Assembly: GCA_963210315.1 (NCBI GenBank)
Contig: OY723272.1
Location: forward strand, 1,364,001-1,428,000
DNA length: 64,000 bases
Direction: 5' to 3'
Source: Rhynchopus euleeides
Lineage: Eukaryota > Euglenozoa > Diplonemea > Diplonemida > Diplonemidae
Made by a program: the position numbers and the translations under genes. Every line of letters starts with the position of its first letter. Positions within the stretch are counted from its first letter, which is position 1. The notes beneath the pieces were generated by a model, which had not been told where the DNA came from, did not search any database, and worked only from the letters and a program-made list of their open reading frames with translations. Positions 10,914 to 21,848 of this stretch are shown piece after piece.

Positions 10914-11806
10914 CCACTTGCATTTCCACACCATTCTGGGCATTTCCACACCATTTCCGTGCCATTCTGAGTACTTCCACACCTCTTCCACACCTCTGTG
11001 GGCACTTCCACACCATTTCCACACCTTTCTGGCCACTTCCACACCTCTTCCACACCTTTCCACACCTCTCCACACCTATTTCACCCAGTTTCGGCCTATT
11101 TTAGGTGAAAAATAGGTGTGGAGAGGTGTGGAAGACCCGAAAAACGGCATATCTATGGCAGTAAATGGTTGCGGATGGCCCATGTACCCCAAAAAAGTGA
11201 TTTTTGGGGGTGCTCGGGGGCTGTTACAGGTTAGTTTATGGGTGTTACCGGTTTGTACTGCATTTCTGGCCCATTCTACAAGGGTTTCAGGGGGAAATGG
11301 GCCAAAAATGACCGCAAACCGGTAACATAGGTGTGGAACGCATTCCCCTGGTGTGGGACAGGTCTGGACAGGTCAGGTGCACCATTTTGGGACCACTTTT
11401 GGGGTTGGTGGGTCGAAATGGGACAATACGAAAATCGCAGAATTTTTGCATCACCGCCCAAGGGCAAGTGTCCCCCCTCTATTATGACCCGCTTCCCCCC
11501 ATAGTTGTCCAAAAAATGGATTTTTTTGGGTTCCTGATTTTTTAGTGGGCTTTCAGGGCACCAGGGGGGCCCTGCCAGGGTTTTCATGAAAATCGGGTTC
11601 AAAAACGCCTAACTACTCGCGGTCCGGCTGGGAATCATGAAAATACGCATTTGAGAGCAAAATTCGAGCATATAGTTGAGGAAGCGGGTGGAAGCAGGTC
11701 ATAAATGTCCCCAAAAAGTCGATTTTTTGGGGTCCCAAATTCATTAGGGCGAACCTGTTGTCCGAATAATTTTTGTGACAGCTATTTTGGCTGTATGCCC
11801 CCTCTA

Positions 11807-13727
11807 CATTTGGGATTCAACTGACATTTCCCGTTGAACTGACATTTCCGCTTCAACTGACATTTCCGCTTCAACTGACATTTCCTGTTCAACTGACATT
11901 TCCGCTTCAACTGACATTTCCTGTTCAACTGACATTTGACCTGCAACTGACATTTGACATCCAACTGACATTTGTGATCCAACTGACATTTGTGATCCAA
12001 CTGACATTTGACATCCAACTGACATTTGACCTGCAACTGACATTTGACCTGCAACTGACATTTGACATCCAACTGACATTTGTGATCCAACTGACATTTG
12101 ACATCCAACTGACATTTGTGATCCAACTGACATTTGTCATCAAACTGACATTTGACCTGCAACTGACATTTGTGATCCAACTGACATTTGACCTGCAACT
12201 GACATTTGACATCCAACTGACATTTGTGATCCAACTGACATTTGACATCCAACTGACATTTGACCTGCAACTGACATTTGACATCCAACTGACATTTGTC
12301 ATCAAACTGACATTTGTGATCCAACTGACATTTGACATCCAACTGACATTTGTGATCCAACTGACATTTGTCATCAAACTGACATTTGACCTGCAACTGA
12401 CATTTGTGATCCAACTGACATTTGACCTGCAACTGACATTTGACATCCAACTGACATTTGACCTGCAACTGACATTTGACATCCAACTGACATTTGACTT
12501 CCAACTGACATTTGACCTGCAACTGACATTTGGCCTGCAACTGACATTTGAGATCCAACTGACATTTGACATCCAACTGACATTTGACCTGCAACTGACA
12601 TTTGACCTGCAACTGACATTTGACCTGCAACTGACATTTGGCCTGCAACTGACATTTGAGATCCAACTGACATTTGACCTGCAACTGACATTTGACTTCC
12701 AACTGACATTTGACATCCAACTGACATTTGACCTGCAACTGACATTTGACATCCAACTGACATTTGACATCAAACTGACATTTGACCTGCAACTGACATT
12801 TGACATCAAACTGACATTTGACATCAAACTGACATTTGACTTCCAACTGACATTTGACTTCCAACTGACATTTGAACTGCAACTGACATTTGACTTCCAA
12901 CTGACATTTGACCTGCAACTGACATTTGACTTCCAACTGACATTTGAGATCCAACTGACATTTGACATCAAACTGACATTTGACCTGCAACTGACATTTG
13001 ACATGCAACTGACATTTGACATCAAACTGACATTTGACTTCCAACTGACATTTGAACTGCAACTGACATTTGACTTCCAACTGACATTTGACTTCCAACT
13101 GACATTTGAACTGCAACTGACATTTGAGATCCAACTGACATTTCGTCACCACCTTGAAAGACCGTCTTGGACACCAAAATAGGCGAAAAACCCCAAAAAT
13201 CGGCCAAAAACCCAACTTTTGGGCCACATGTGACCGTCTTGTACCAAGGAACACAGGGAAGTCCTTCCTTGGTGCCAAGGAAACGGCCTGCAGGCACCCC
13301 AGCTGGGTACAGGACCTCAAGACGGTCAGAAAGGACCGTCTTGGACCCCAAAATAGGTGAAAAACCCCAAAAATAGGCCAAAAAAACCACTTTTGGGCCA
13401 CATATGACCGTCTTGTACCCGTAGTTGTCCAAAAAATGGGTTTTTTTGGGTTCCTGATTTTTTGGTGGGCTTTCAGGCCTGCAGGGGGGCCCTGGGGGGG
13501 TTTTCACGAAAATCGTGTTCCAAAAACGCCTAACTACTCGGCTGCACCTGGGAAATATTGAAATGCGTTTTTGAGGGCAAAATTCGAGCATTAAGAGATA
13601 CAAGACGGTGCAAGAGGGTACCTAAATGTCCCCAAAAAGTCGATTTTTGGGGGTCCCAAATTCATTAGGGCGAACCTGTTGTCCTAATAATTTTCGTGAC
13701 AGCTATTTTGGAGCTATGCCGTCCCTA
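11807..13727 (-). mobile_element. TAG element F (array element, no gene)
   Basis: F is mostly an 18-bp array, then about 580 bases with GACCGTCTTG words in both orientations, then an A/T-rich stretch, GTGACAGC and a decayed terminus GCTATGCCGTCCCTA ending at 13727 (12 of 15 bases match the family). E is inserted in its array at 11806/11807. No coding sequence is seen. Stop-free frames through the array are compositional. Confidence 0.6.
11815..13142. repeat. 18-bp array, core AACTGACATTT
   Basis: About 74 units share AACTGACATTT followed by a seven-base word from a small set: GACCTGC, GACATCC, GTGATCC, GTCATCA, GACTTCC, GAGATCC and a few others. The order of words is irregular, with local blocks repeated. 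The first units near 11820-11940 use a separate set (CCGCTTC, CCTGTTC). Confidence 0.95.
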
Positions 13728-13833
13728 GTTTTTGTCCAATTTGGGGTCACCTGGTGGGTTCGCGGGCGAGTAGTTGTCCAAAATCGTCGAAAATAATTTT
13801 CGTCACAGCTTTTTCCTGGATGGGCCTCCTCTA
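13728..13833 (-). mobile_element. TAG element X, terminal fragment
   Basis: Only the last 106 bases are visible, ending GGGCCTCCTCTA at 13833. The stretch resembles the end of Y (15915-16008): GGGGTCACCTGGTGGGTT, GAGTAGTTGTCC and CGTCACAGC occur in both. F appears to be inserted into X. Confidence 0.55.
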
Positions 13834-16015
13834 GAAGTAGAGGAGGCGGATCCCCAGCCATCCCTTACAAAAAAAGTGTGACGGAAATTAATTTGGTCAA
13901 TTCGGCTCAAAAAAACAGCCTCCTGGACCCCGCACACACTCCGACATTGCCAAAAAACACATTTTTGGACATGTTCGGATGCAGGCCACTTCACCTTGGG
14001 GCCAGACTGCCGCCAGAGAGTTGTCCCAGGGCAGAACACCACAGAAACAAAGGACTGTTGGTCATTGCACCAGGAAAAGCCAGGAGGTACTGGCAGGAAA
14101 CGGAGAGACACACGCTGGGGCGACCTTCAACTGACCACGGGGACAGTCAGGAACAGCAAGCTGTTCCTCGGAAACGTCTCCGATGCGGTGTCACCGGACC
14201 GTCACACCATTGTCACACCAATGTCACACCACCGACGATTAGGCAAACTTCTTCGATCAGTAAAACTCGTTCGCTCAGTGAAACTTGCTCGATCAGTCAA
14301 ACCTGTTCGATCAGTCCAACTCGTTCGATCAGTCAAAATTGTTCGATCAGGCAAAGTTATTCGATCAGTCAAAACGGTTCGATCAGTCAAAGTTGTTCGA
14401 TCAGTCAAAGTTGATCGATCAGTCAAACTTGTTCGATCAGTCAAAGTTGTTCGATCAGTCAAAACTGTTCGATCAGTCAAACTTGTTCGATCAGTCAAAA
14501 TCGTTCGATCAGTCAAAGTTGTTCGATCAGTCAAACCTGTTCGATCAGTCAAAATCGTTCGATCAGTCAAAACTGTTCGATCAGTCAAAACTGTTCGATC
14601 AGTCAAAGTTGTTCGATCAGTCAAACTTGTTCGATCAGTCAAAACTGTTCGATCAGTCAAAACTGTTCGATCAGTCAAACTTGTTCGATCAGTCAAAGTT
14701 GTTCGATCAGTCAAAACTGTTCGATCAGTCAAACTTGTTCGATCAGTCAAAATCGTTCGATCAGTCAAAGTTGTTCGATCAGTCAAACCTGTTCGATCAG
14801 TCAAAATCGTTCGATCAGTCAAAACTGTTCGATCAGTCAAAACTGTTCGATCAGTCAAAGTTGTTCGATCAGTCAAACTTGTTCGATCAGTCAAAACTGT
14901 TCGATCAGTCAAAACTGTTCGATCAGTCAAACTTGTTCGATCAGTCAAAATCGTTCGATCAGTCAAAGTTGTTCGATCAGTCAAAACTGTTCGATCAGTC
15001 AAACTTGTTCGATCAGTCAAAGTTGTTCGATCAGTCAGACTTGTTCGATCAGTCAAAATCGTTCGATCAGTCAAACTTGTTCGATCAGTCAAAGTTGTTC
15101 GATCAGTCAAAATCGTTCGATCAGTCAAAACTGTTCGATCAGTCAAAACTGTTCGATCAGTCAAAACTGTTCGATCAGTCAAAATCGTTCGATCAGTCAA
15201 ACCCGTTCGATCAGTCAAACCCGTTCGATCAGTCAAACTTGTTCGATCAGTCAAAATCGTTCGATCAGTCAAAACTGTTCGATCAGTCAAAATCGTTCGA
15301 TCAGTCAAACTTGTTCGATCAGTCAAAACTGTTCGATCAGTCAAACTTGTTCGATCAGTCAAACTTGTTCGATCAGTCAAAATCGTTCGATCAGTCAAAG
15401 TTGTTCGATCAGTCAAAACTGTTCGATCAGTCATAACTGTTCGATCAGTCAAACTTGTTCGATCAGTCAAAATCGTTCGATCAGTCAAAGTTGTTCGATC
15501 AGTCAAAACTGTTCGATCAGTCAAATTCGTTCGATCAGTCGAACTCATTGTTGCAGCAATGTCACACCAAATCACGATTTTGGCTGCATCTACCAACATC
15601 TACCAACGTCTACCTGCATCTACCTGCGTCTACAAGCCAGAAATGGTGATTTTCACCCAGAAACACCCCAGAATGGGCCGTATGAGGCCGAAAATGTTGG
15701 TCTACACCCTCAGAATGGCCATAGATGGGCCAAAAACTGGTTTCTCGTTTTTGGCAGGGTCTGGAGGGGGCCTGGCGGGGGTACCGAGCGGAGGAAACGG
15801 GAATTGCTACTGTTCCCAGCCAAAATAGGTGAAAAATCGAAAAAATCGTTTTTCTGAGCAAAATTCGAGCATTCCTGGGATGTAGACGTTTGTAGACGCT
15901 CGTTAATGTCCATTTTGGGGTCACCTGGTGGGTTAGCTGGCGAGTAGTTGTCCAAATTCGTCGAAAATAAATTTCGTCACAGCGAAATCGGGGTATCCGC
16001 CTCCTCTACTAGAAG
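13831..16015. mobile_element. TAG element Y, complete, with 7-bp target duplication
   Basis: Y itself is 13838-16008 (2171 bp). It begins TAGAGGAGGCGGAT and ends ATCCGCCTCCTCTA, with similarity between the ends continuing about 60 bases (GTGACGRAATT-type text). CTAGAAG lies just before it (13831-13837) and again just after it (16009-16015). The insertion point overlaps the last bases of element X. Contents are an 18-bp array, three GTCACACCA words before it and TCTAC/GTAGA words after it. There is no gene, so it is non-autonomous. Confidence 0.85.
14236..15543. repeat. 18-bp array, core GTTCGATCAGTCAAA
   Basis: About 72 units share a core of some 15 bases and a three-base slot that is nearly always one of CTT, ACT, GTT, ATC or CCT. 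Blocks of the same slot order recur, for example 14461-14690 against 14701-14930, showing growth by duplication of groups of units. Open frames on both strands follow from unit length 18. Confidence 0.95.
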
Positions 16016-16783
16016 CAGGTGAATGGGACGAACCCGCAACACGTAAGCCGTGGGTTCTTGGGGCTCGAAGTTCACGTCCCCCCACCTAGATGTGGGGAGC
16101 CGCTTCGCCTTCTGCAATTTCAGCGCTTCTTTCTTGCGCCGTTCCCCTTCCAGATTCTCCTGGACTTTTGAGTCCAGGACCAAAACCTCCATCCGGATCC
16201 TGAAAAAAGAGCAAGCCCACTGCAAAGCAAAGTTATCGGCCCAAACCCGATTTTTCGTGATGATATTCTTGTACTGATCATACGGAACGGGCCCAATCTC
16301 AAGCTTGCCACCCCTGCTGTGCTCAATAGAAGAGGTGGTAGCACAGACGCTCACCAGTGATTCCCTCTCCTCTTTACCCATGAGTTTGCTCTGGGTTTCT
16401 GCCTTCGACATGAACATTCTCCCTCTCAGAAGCATCTGCGAGGAGAACTCGTTGAAACGAGGGAACCGCCGGAGGGAATTAAAAAAGCAATTCCCGTCCC
16501 GAGGAGTGTCCCACCCCTGCAGTTCGAACCTCCGGAGAAAGGCAACCTCGATGTCCCCGTAGTTTTGGGAGGTCTTGTCGGGGACTTGGGGGATCTGGGT
16601 CGTAGCCAAGTGCGGGCTCTTGACCATACCGGTCCCTTCATACGGGAGGAAGGCAGGCGTATTCGTGTACGTGTGTATTCCCGCAAAATCCCGCCCCCCC
16701 ACAATCTCGACCTCAGGAACATCAGGGTCAGTGTCCCTCACCCACGTCCCCCAACCCCTCTGTTCCTTCAAAGGTGCAGACAC
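16009..16783 (-). CDS. OTU-like cysteine protease fragment
   Basis: The frame from ATG at 16783 reads MSAPLKEQRGWG and contains the OTU catalytic block WDTPRDGNCFFNSL, then W-A-D-N-F-A-L-Q-W and FFRIRMEVLVLD as in the middle strand of OTU domains. A His near the end (RPIHLLLV) could complete the site. The frame runs off into the terminus of element Y, and element Z lies directly upstream, so both ends are probably lost. It may be the C-terminal part of another TAG-type transposase or a host gene hit by insertions. Sequence outside the motif is unlike the 1310 gene. Confidence 0.6.
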
Positions 16784-16796
16784 CTTCCGCTTCTTC

Positions 16797-19571
16797 TAGA
16801 GGAGGCATAGCAAACGGAAATCCCTAACAAAATTTTGTCTCCGAAATTATTTTGGCCAATTTTCTCCCGAAAAACCTAGAAACCAGACCCACCGCACATC
16901 GAGAATGTCATTTTTCGGTGATTTCTGGGGTCTGGGGGCCTTTTGCCACCCTCCCGTGCCTCATCATGTGTTGATCCCTCCTTTATTAATTGTCAGGTAG
17001 GTAACCCTGCACGGGTGTTGTCACCGTTGATCACTCTTTATTAACTGTTAGGCGGGTAAACCCTGCACGGGTGTTGTCACTGTTGATCGCTCTTTACTAA
17101 TTGTTAGGCGGGTTAACCCTGCACGGGTGTTGAGCCCTCTTTGTTAATTGTCAAGTGGGTAACCCTGCACGGGTGTTGTCACTGGTGATCACTCTTTACT
17201 AATTGTTAGGCGGGTTAACCCTGCACGGGTCCTGGCCCGTGCCTGTGTGTGTTGGGGGGGGGGGGGTAGTGAAATAGAAGTAGAAGGGAGCGGAGCACAA
17301 GAATGGTGTGTTGGGGGGTGGGGGAGCTCTTTCCAACATGTCCGCATCTGCATTAAAACCTATTGTCTCTTTGTGCCCCTCACCACTCAACCATAAAGGT
17401 TGCCCTGCCTTGGGAACAGGGAATGGGGTTTAACACGTGTGGCGGTCCTGTTGGATGGAGTGCACATGGAACAGTATGGTGTGGGAATGTATCGTGACTT
17501 GTGAAAGGGAGAGTGGGTGGGGGTGGGGGCGGGGGGGGGGGGGGGGCGGGGGGCTTCCTTCAGCGATTCCAGTGAGCTGCAATCCCAAGGCTGTCCTTTC
17601 AAACGCTTGCCAAGGCGTACGCCGTTTAGGTGTGGACTATTGAAATAAAAGGAAAACGAGGCTTTGGAAAAAGCCAAACTGATCGAATGGAAGATTGAAG
17701 GATGGGCAAAGTTTGTTGAAAGTAACATGGGGGGGGGGCAGTCAAGAAGTGGGGGCTTGATTGTCAAGAGTGAATGGAAAAGCAAGCCTCCCAGCACCTT
17801 CTTGCAATGTTAGTCCTTTTTGTAGTCACTACCACTACACCAGGAGTGGGGGGGGGGGGGGGCAACCCCTTGATTGGCCTGTGTCAGGTCCCAGCTCTTG
17901 TTGAAACAGAACGCAAACCCTTGCGATGTGTGGCTTCCAAGTTGGCCTGTGTCCCTTTGATCCACATGAAATGATCCCCAACCCCAGCCTGACCCAGGTT
18001 AGCCAGGGTCACACGTCTGTCTGGAGGAAAATCCTGGAGGGTGGTGTCAATGGAGGTGAAGTTGTAAGAAAGGGGGACATAACTGTTAAATCCTGAAGCA
18101 AAGTCATCATGATTACCAGGATAAATCATGTTCGTGACGACTGTGATCAAGACATTCTTCATTGTGGAAAGAACAGAAATTTCGTCATCCTCTGCATACC
18201 TTCTCGTTCTTAAACGGGTAAGCACGTATGGCTCACTACCGTCGTCAAGGGGTTGGCAGGGATGGTACGGGAGATTTCCCCACATTCTCACCGCCTCCAC
18301 TTCCGGTTGCACCTCTCTGCATGAAAGAGAAGCCGCCATTGCAGTCACAAAATTGACGGCTTCTTCGCGAAGGGAAGCGCCCCCACGTGGGTTGCCTGTG
18401 AGACATTCATGAAAAGCATGAAACAGGCAATTCCCATCACCAGGCACATTGACTGTGCTCAGGGAAAACAAGAGAAGACGTTGCGTGAGGGTATCATGAC
18501 GAGACGCGGGATTGTCGATGCCCTTGTCAGGTACGTGGGGCCTCCGTGGACCGGGACAGGGGAGTGCCATGGGGACCGCCTTCCTCCGCATATCCTCTTG
18601 CTCCATTTGTTCTTGTGCGTTTTCCACGTTTGGACCCATGTTCTGAATTCTATAAAAAACACTTGAAGCACGGGAAAAGTCACGCTCAGTGGGGAGGTGG
18701 AGGGAGTAAAAATTCGTTTGGGTATCCTGCCGGTACTGGTAAAGGAAGATAGTAGGGAGAGAAGCCGTACTTCCTGCTTCCCAGTTCTTTGCCTTCTCAC
18801 ACCATGTGCGAGGCCGTAACTCCCTGACCCTGGGTTTACCTTCCTTGTTCTGAGTAATAATTCTCAAGCGAATCTGGTGCACATTCACAAAAAAATGCAG
18901 GGCAAAAGAACCACCACGTTGGGTCACCTTTTCATCTTCCGCCGCTTTGCACATACTCTTGCGCCAGTGAACGAGAGACTGGTGCCTTTCATGTACGGGC
19001 AGGTTCTTCTCCCCCTTCTCTTCAAAAACAGAAGCAAGGGTATCCTTGTGTATTTTCATGAGGTACACCTCCAGGTCGTGTTTCATGTTTGTTGCGTCAC
19101 CAAAGGCACTCTCACGCAGAGCGCGGACTGACTGGTACGCAGAAAAACGGTTGAAACGGAGGAGGGAAAGAAAAAAGCCGTCACCTTCCTGCACAGTATC
19201 TGTGACGGGGAGATGGTGGTATTTCGAAAAATACAGCAGGGTCTCTGGGATGAGGTGGCGTTGGGAAGTTGCTGGAATGTATGACTCGTCACTCAGTTGA
19301 GCCGTATCATACCTCCCATGTCCAAGGCGCCCCTTCTTGTCTCTTGGGGTCTCTGGCACCTGGGAGAGGTCAATGACTTCAGTCCCCCCAAACCGTTTTC
19401 TCTTCCGGACTGTGGGCCCGCTCCGAACAACAGAACGCGACTTCACTGCCACAGGGAATGTGCGCCTGGGTCGGGTGCCAAAAAATTGTGCCTTGGTGGT
19501 GGGGAGGACACCTTTCGGCACAAGTTTAAAAACTTCATATGCATGGCTTTCCCGATCCAGATCCCCTGCGG
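16797..19571 (-). mobile_element. TAG copy Z, inverted, right-hand part only
   Basis: It starts with TAGAGGAGGCATAGC at 16797 and runs as the reverse complement of copy A from its right end back into the OTU gene. Similarity to A stops at about 19571, where retrotransposon R1 begins. The other part is not found after R1 in this window. Sequence is nearly identical to A and C apart from poly-C lengths, so it is young. Confidence 0.85.
17884..19571 (-). pseudogene. C-terminal part of transposase-OTU gene (copy Z)
   Basis: The frame matches the last 560 or so residues of the 1891-residue protein, including the full OTU block VNVPGDGNCLFHAF and DHFMWIKG. It lacks the transposase region and any native start; R1 sequence replaces the upstream part. 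The remaining frame has no internal stop. Confidence 0.85.
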
Positions 19572-19658
19572 CGGAATGTTGGCTTGCAGTCCGTATAATT
19601 CTTGGGTTTTACACACAACCCCCCACACCTCAGGTAACGACAAGCTCCAACTTACTTT

Positions 19659-19718
19659 CTCCCACGGACTGCGCAAAGCCTTTCTCTTTTTACACTTCAG
19701 AGAAGCAGTCCGTGGGAG
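19659..19718. repeat. 14-bp inverted repeat in the R1 leader
   Basis: CTCCCACGGACTGC at 19659-19672 is the exact complement of GCAGTCCGTGGGAG at 19705-19718, just before the gag-like ATG at 19730. The second copy has the same pair near 24137-24197. It could form a leader RNA hairpin. Confidence 0.85.
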
Positions 19719-19729
19719 AAGCTCTTAAA

Positions 19730-20719
19730 ATGGAAGCGGTTACACAGATGCTCGACAGGCTCCACCAGCGCGGAGTGACCGAGATTGTGTACGAGGTCAG
19801 AGCATCCCCACAGGATGGCGACGAAATTGGGGGAGAGTACTCTCGCCACGCGGGGGTGCTGCGAAAAAATGAGGACAACACGTACACCATCCTCTACACC
19901 CTGCCGTTAGAGGAACTCGATGAAGTCGAGCCCACGGGGTTGCAAGAATGCACCATCCCCGTGGTGGGGTTTGACTACGCCAACCTCAGATCGGAATCTC
20001 CGCATGAATACGCGAGGAAGCAGACCAAGGCACAACTCGACCTCATGAGAGAGTCGGTACTAGACCTCGCCAAGGCGGTCCGCGAAGGCGCCAAGCAGGC
20101 GGGGACTGGGGGGAAAGCGGGAGGTGAGGCCGGGGCGGCACAGGCGCAACCGGAGGGGAGCAGCCCCCCTGCCCAGGACCCCCCCAAGCTCCCGACAATC
20201 GGGAACCTGCAGTCGGCCCTCAGCCTGCCCAACATGAGGCCGGCTTGCGTCTCCCAGTGGCAGGGGTTTTTGAAGGCAGGAGGGGTGGCAGCGGCGCGGG
20301 AGATGATCCGAGACCTGAGGCTGCAGTTCGGGACATCGAACAAGGTGACCCACCTGAGCACGTGGGTCGCCCTCGCGCAGGAGGCTGCTGAGCGGGGGTT
20401 CTGGTCCACCACCGTGACCCAGATGGGGAACCAGCTGCTGCACGAGCTGGTGGTGAATGAGGCGTGGAAACAACACAGGATCCCCCGGGCGCAGGTGGAG
20501 GCGGAGATGCGGACGGCCGACACGGAAGCATCCGCTGCTGACCGGGCCATCGCCAAGCTGGCGGGGCGTGCACGCACGACGAAGGGGGGAAAGGGGGGCA
20601 ACGGTGGCCCTCCCCAGTCTTTTCCCCCCCCGAATCGGTATTCCCCCTACCCCCACCACACTTTTCAGGGAAAGGGGGGAAAGGGGGGGAAACCCCGGGG
20701 CAACACCAACTGGAATTAA
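19730..20719 (+). CDS. R1 gag-like frame (fossil element)
   Basis: This 329-residue frame starts MEAVTQMLDR, has an Ala/Gly/Pro-rich middle and ends in Gly/Lys-rich text (KGGKGGNGG, GKGGKGGKPRG) that would bind nucleic acid. Position before YR and RT and the basic tail suggest a gag-like protein. No capsid family is recognised with certainty. Confidence 0.55.
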   Translation: MEAVTQMLDRLHQRGVTEIVYEVRASPQDGDEIGGEYSRHAGVLRKNEDNTYTILYTLPLEELDEVEPTGLQECTIPVVGFDYANLRSESPHEYARKQTKAQLDLMRESVLDLAKAVREGAKQAGTGGKAGGEAGAAQAQPEGSSPPAQDPPKLPTIGNLQSALSLPNMRPACVSQWQGFLKAGGVAAAREMIRDLRLQFGTSNKVTHLSTWVALAQEAAERGFWSTTVTQMGNQLLHELVVNEAWKQHRIPRAQVEAEMRTADTEASAADRAIAKLAGRARTTKGGKGGNGGPPQSFPPPNRYSPYPHHTFQGKGGKGGKPRGNTNWN

Positions 20720-20742
20720 CACCGGCACTCGGCCAGGACATC

Positions 20743-21807
20743 ATGCAGGCACTCGGCCAAATCACGGCACTCTGCCAAAAACTGGGACAGGAAAGGCCCC
20801 CCCAACCCCCTACCCCCCCTCCCGCCCCCCAGAACATCGTCCAGAACACTCTGTCGGAGGTGTACACGCAAGCTGCGCCGGCAAGGACCCGGGCCAGGGA
20901 CGACCACACTCTGTGGGAAGCAAAGGAACGGCTGGAAGAAGTCATGAAAGAGAGCCTGGCGGAACGCACAATCTCCACCAGGGGTGGGCTATGGAAAAGA
21001 CTGGAAAGTTGGTGTGTGACAGCAGACCTCTCCCTACCCCCCTCGGAAGATGCAGCAGTTCTGTTTCTGGCGGGAATGACCCACTTGACAACAAGCACAG
21101 TCAAAAATTATGCATCGGCAATAAACGCAGTCGGTCTGCAGCAGGGGAATTGGTCCCCGCTCCCCCTTCAGGGCTATGCCAACGCACTGGCTCGTGCGAC
21201 CCCCTTTTCCCCCCCGAAGCAAGCTGTCCCCGCAAAAAAGGCCGAAGTGACCCAGGCGGTGTTTGTTCTGTTCACAAGGGGGCACGAGGTGGAGGCGAAC
21301 CTGTTGTTGTTTCTGTGGAAGACAGCCTGCCGCTACCGCGATGCGGCAGATCTCACGGTAAAGGATGTGAAACCCACAGCATGTGGAACACGACTCGTGG
21401 TGGATTTTTACAGGTCAAAGGCAATCAAGACGACCCCATTTGTGGATCGCAGGTTCGCAGTTGCAGCGGGGGCGGGTTTGGAGCGTCTGATTGCGTTCGT
21501 GGTGGAGAAAAGACAGACATGCCCCTTGGAATCCCTTCTGTTCGGTGTCCCCCACTCCCAATTTCTGCGCCTTCTCCGCCAATGCCCCAACTGCCAAGAG
21601 TGGACGCTTCATTCACCCCGACGGGGGGCCCTGCAATTTCTAGCCACACTGGCAGCCAACGGTATCCTCCCCCCCCAGGACATCCCCAGGATTGCCAGGC
21701 ACAAAACCGCGAACCCCATTCTTCCCCCCACCACCATGAGATACCTCGCGAACGTGAACGAGGAGGTGGCCCTGGCCCTCTCCCCAGAGTGTTGTGCCCG
21801 TCTTTAA
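20743..21807 (+). CDS. R1 tyrosine recombinase (fossil element)
   Basis: This 354-residue frame follows the gag-like frame by 23 bases. The C-terminal half shows the YR tetrad: Arg in ACRYRDAADL, HSPRRGALQF (H-x-x-R), ARHK, and Tyr in TMRYLANV. The N-terminal part resembles a core-binding domain. It would insert a circular DNA copy without target duplication, as known for DIRS-order elements. Confidence 0.8.
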   Translation: MQALGQITALCQKLGQERPPQPPTPPPAPQNIVQNTLSEVYTQAAPARTRARDDHTLWEAKERLEEVMKESLAERTISTRGGLWKRLESWCVTADLSLPPSEDAAVLFLAGMTHLTTSTVKNYASAINAVGLQQGNWSPLPLQGYANALARATPFSPPKQAVPAKKAEVTQAVFVLFTRGHEVEANLLLFLWKTACRYRDAADLTVKDVKPTACGTRLVVDFYRSKAIKTTPFVDRRFAVAAGAGLERLIAFVVEKRQTCPLESLLFGVPHSQFLRLLRQCPNCQEWTLHSPRRGALQFLATLAANGILPPQDIPRIARHKTANPILPPTTMRYLANVNEEVALALSPECCARL

Positions 21808-21848
21808 CGGAACTTGGTGCCCCCCCCGAGCATAGTAGCCACTCCGGC

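Larger units (their letters stand above)
9291..11806 (-). mobile_element. TAG element E carrying an N-terminal gene fragment
   Basis: E reads on the - strand. Its terminus, reversed, is TAGAGGGGGCATACAGC at 11806, one base off the family end. Then come TTCCACACC words in both orientations (10918-11340), a 130-bp foldback, a hairpin, a GGGGGCACGC decamer array, a small gene (9551-10462) and a CTAACAGGTC array (9291-9405) in which element D is inserted. It looks like a deletion derivative that kept the DNA-binding-like part of a diverged transposase gene. Confidence 0.65.

Noticed and set aside
11782-13401. Long KCQLQV-type open frame across the 18-bp array of F
   Set aside because: The unit is six codons long and frames are open on both strands; no start context or non-repeat domain is present.
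14202-15599. Open frames DRTSLT and FDQSKL in element Y
   Set aside because: Same reason: 18-bp units, both strands open, product purely repetitive.
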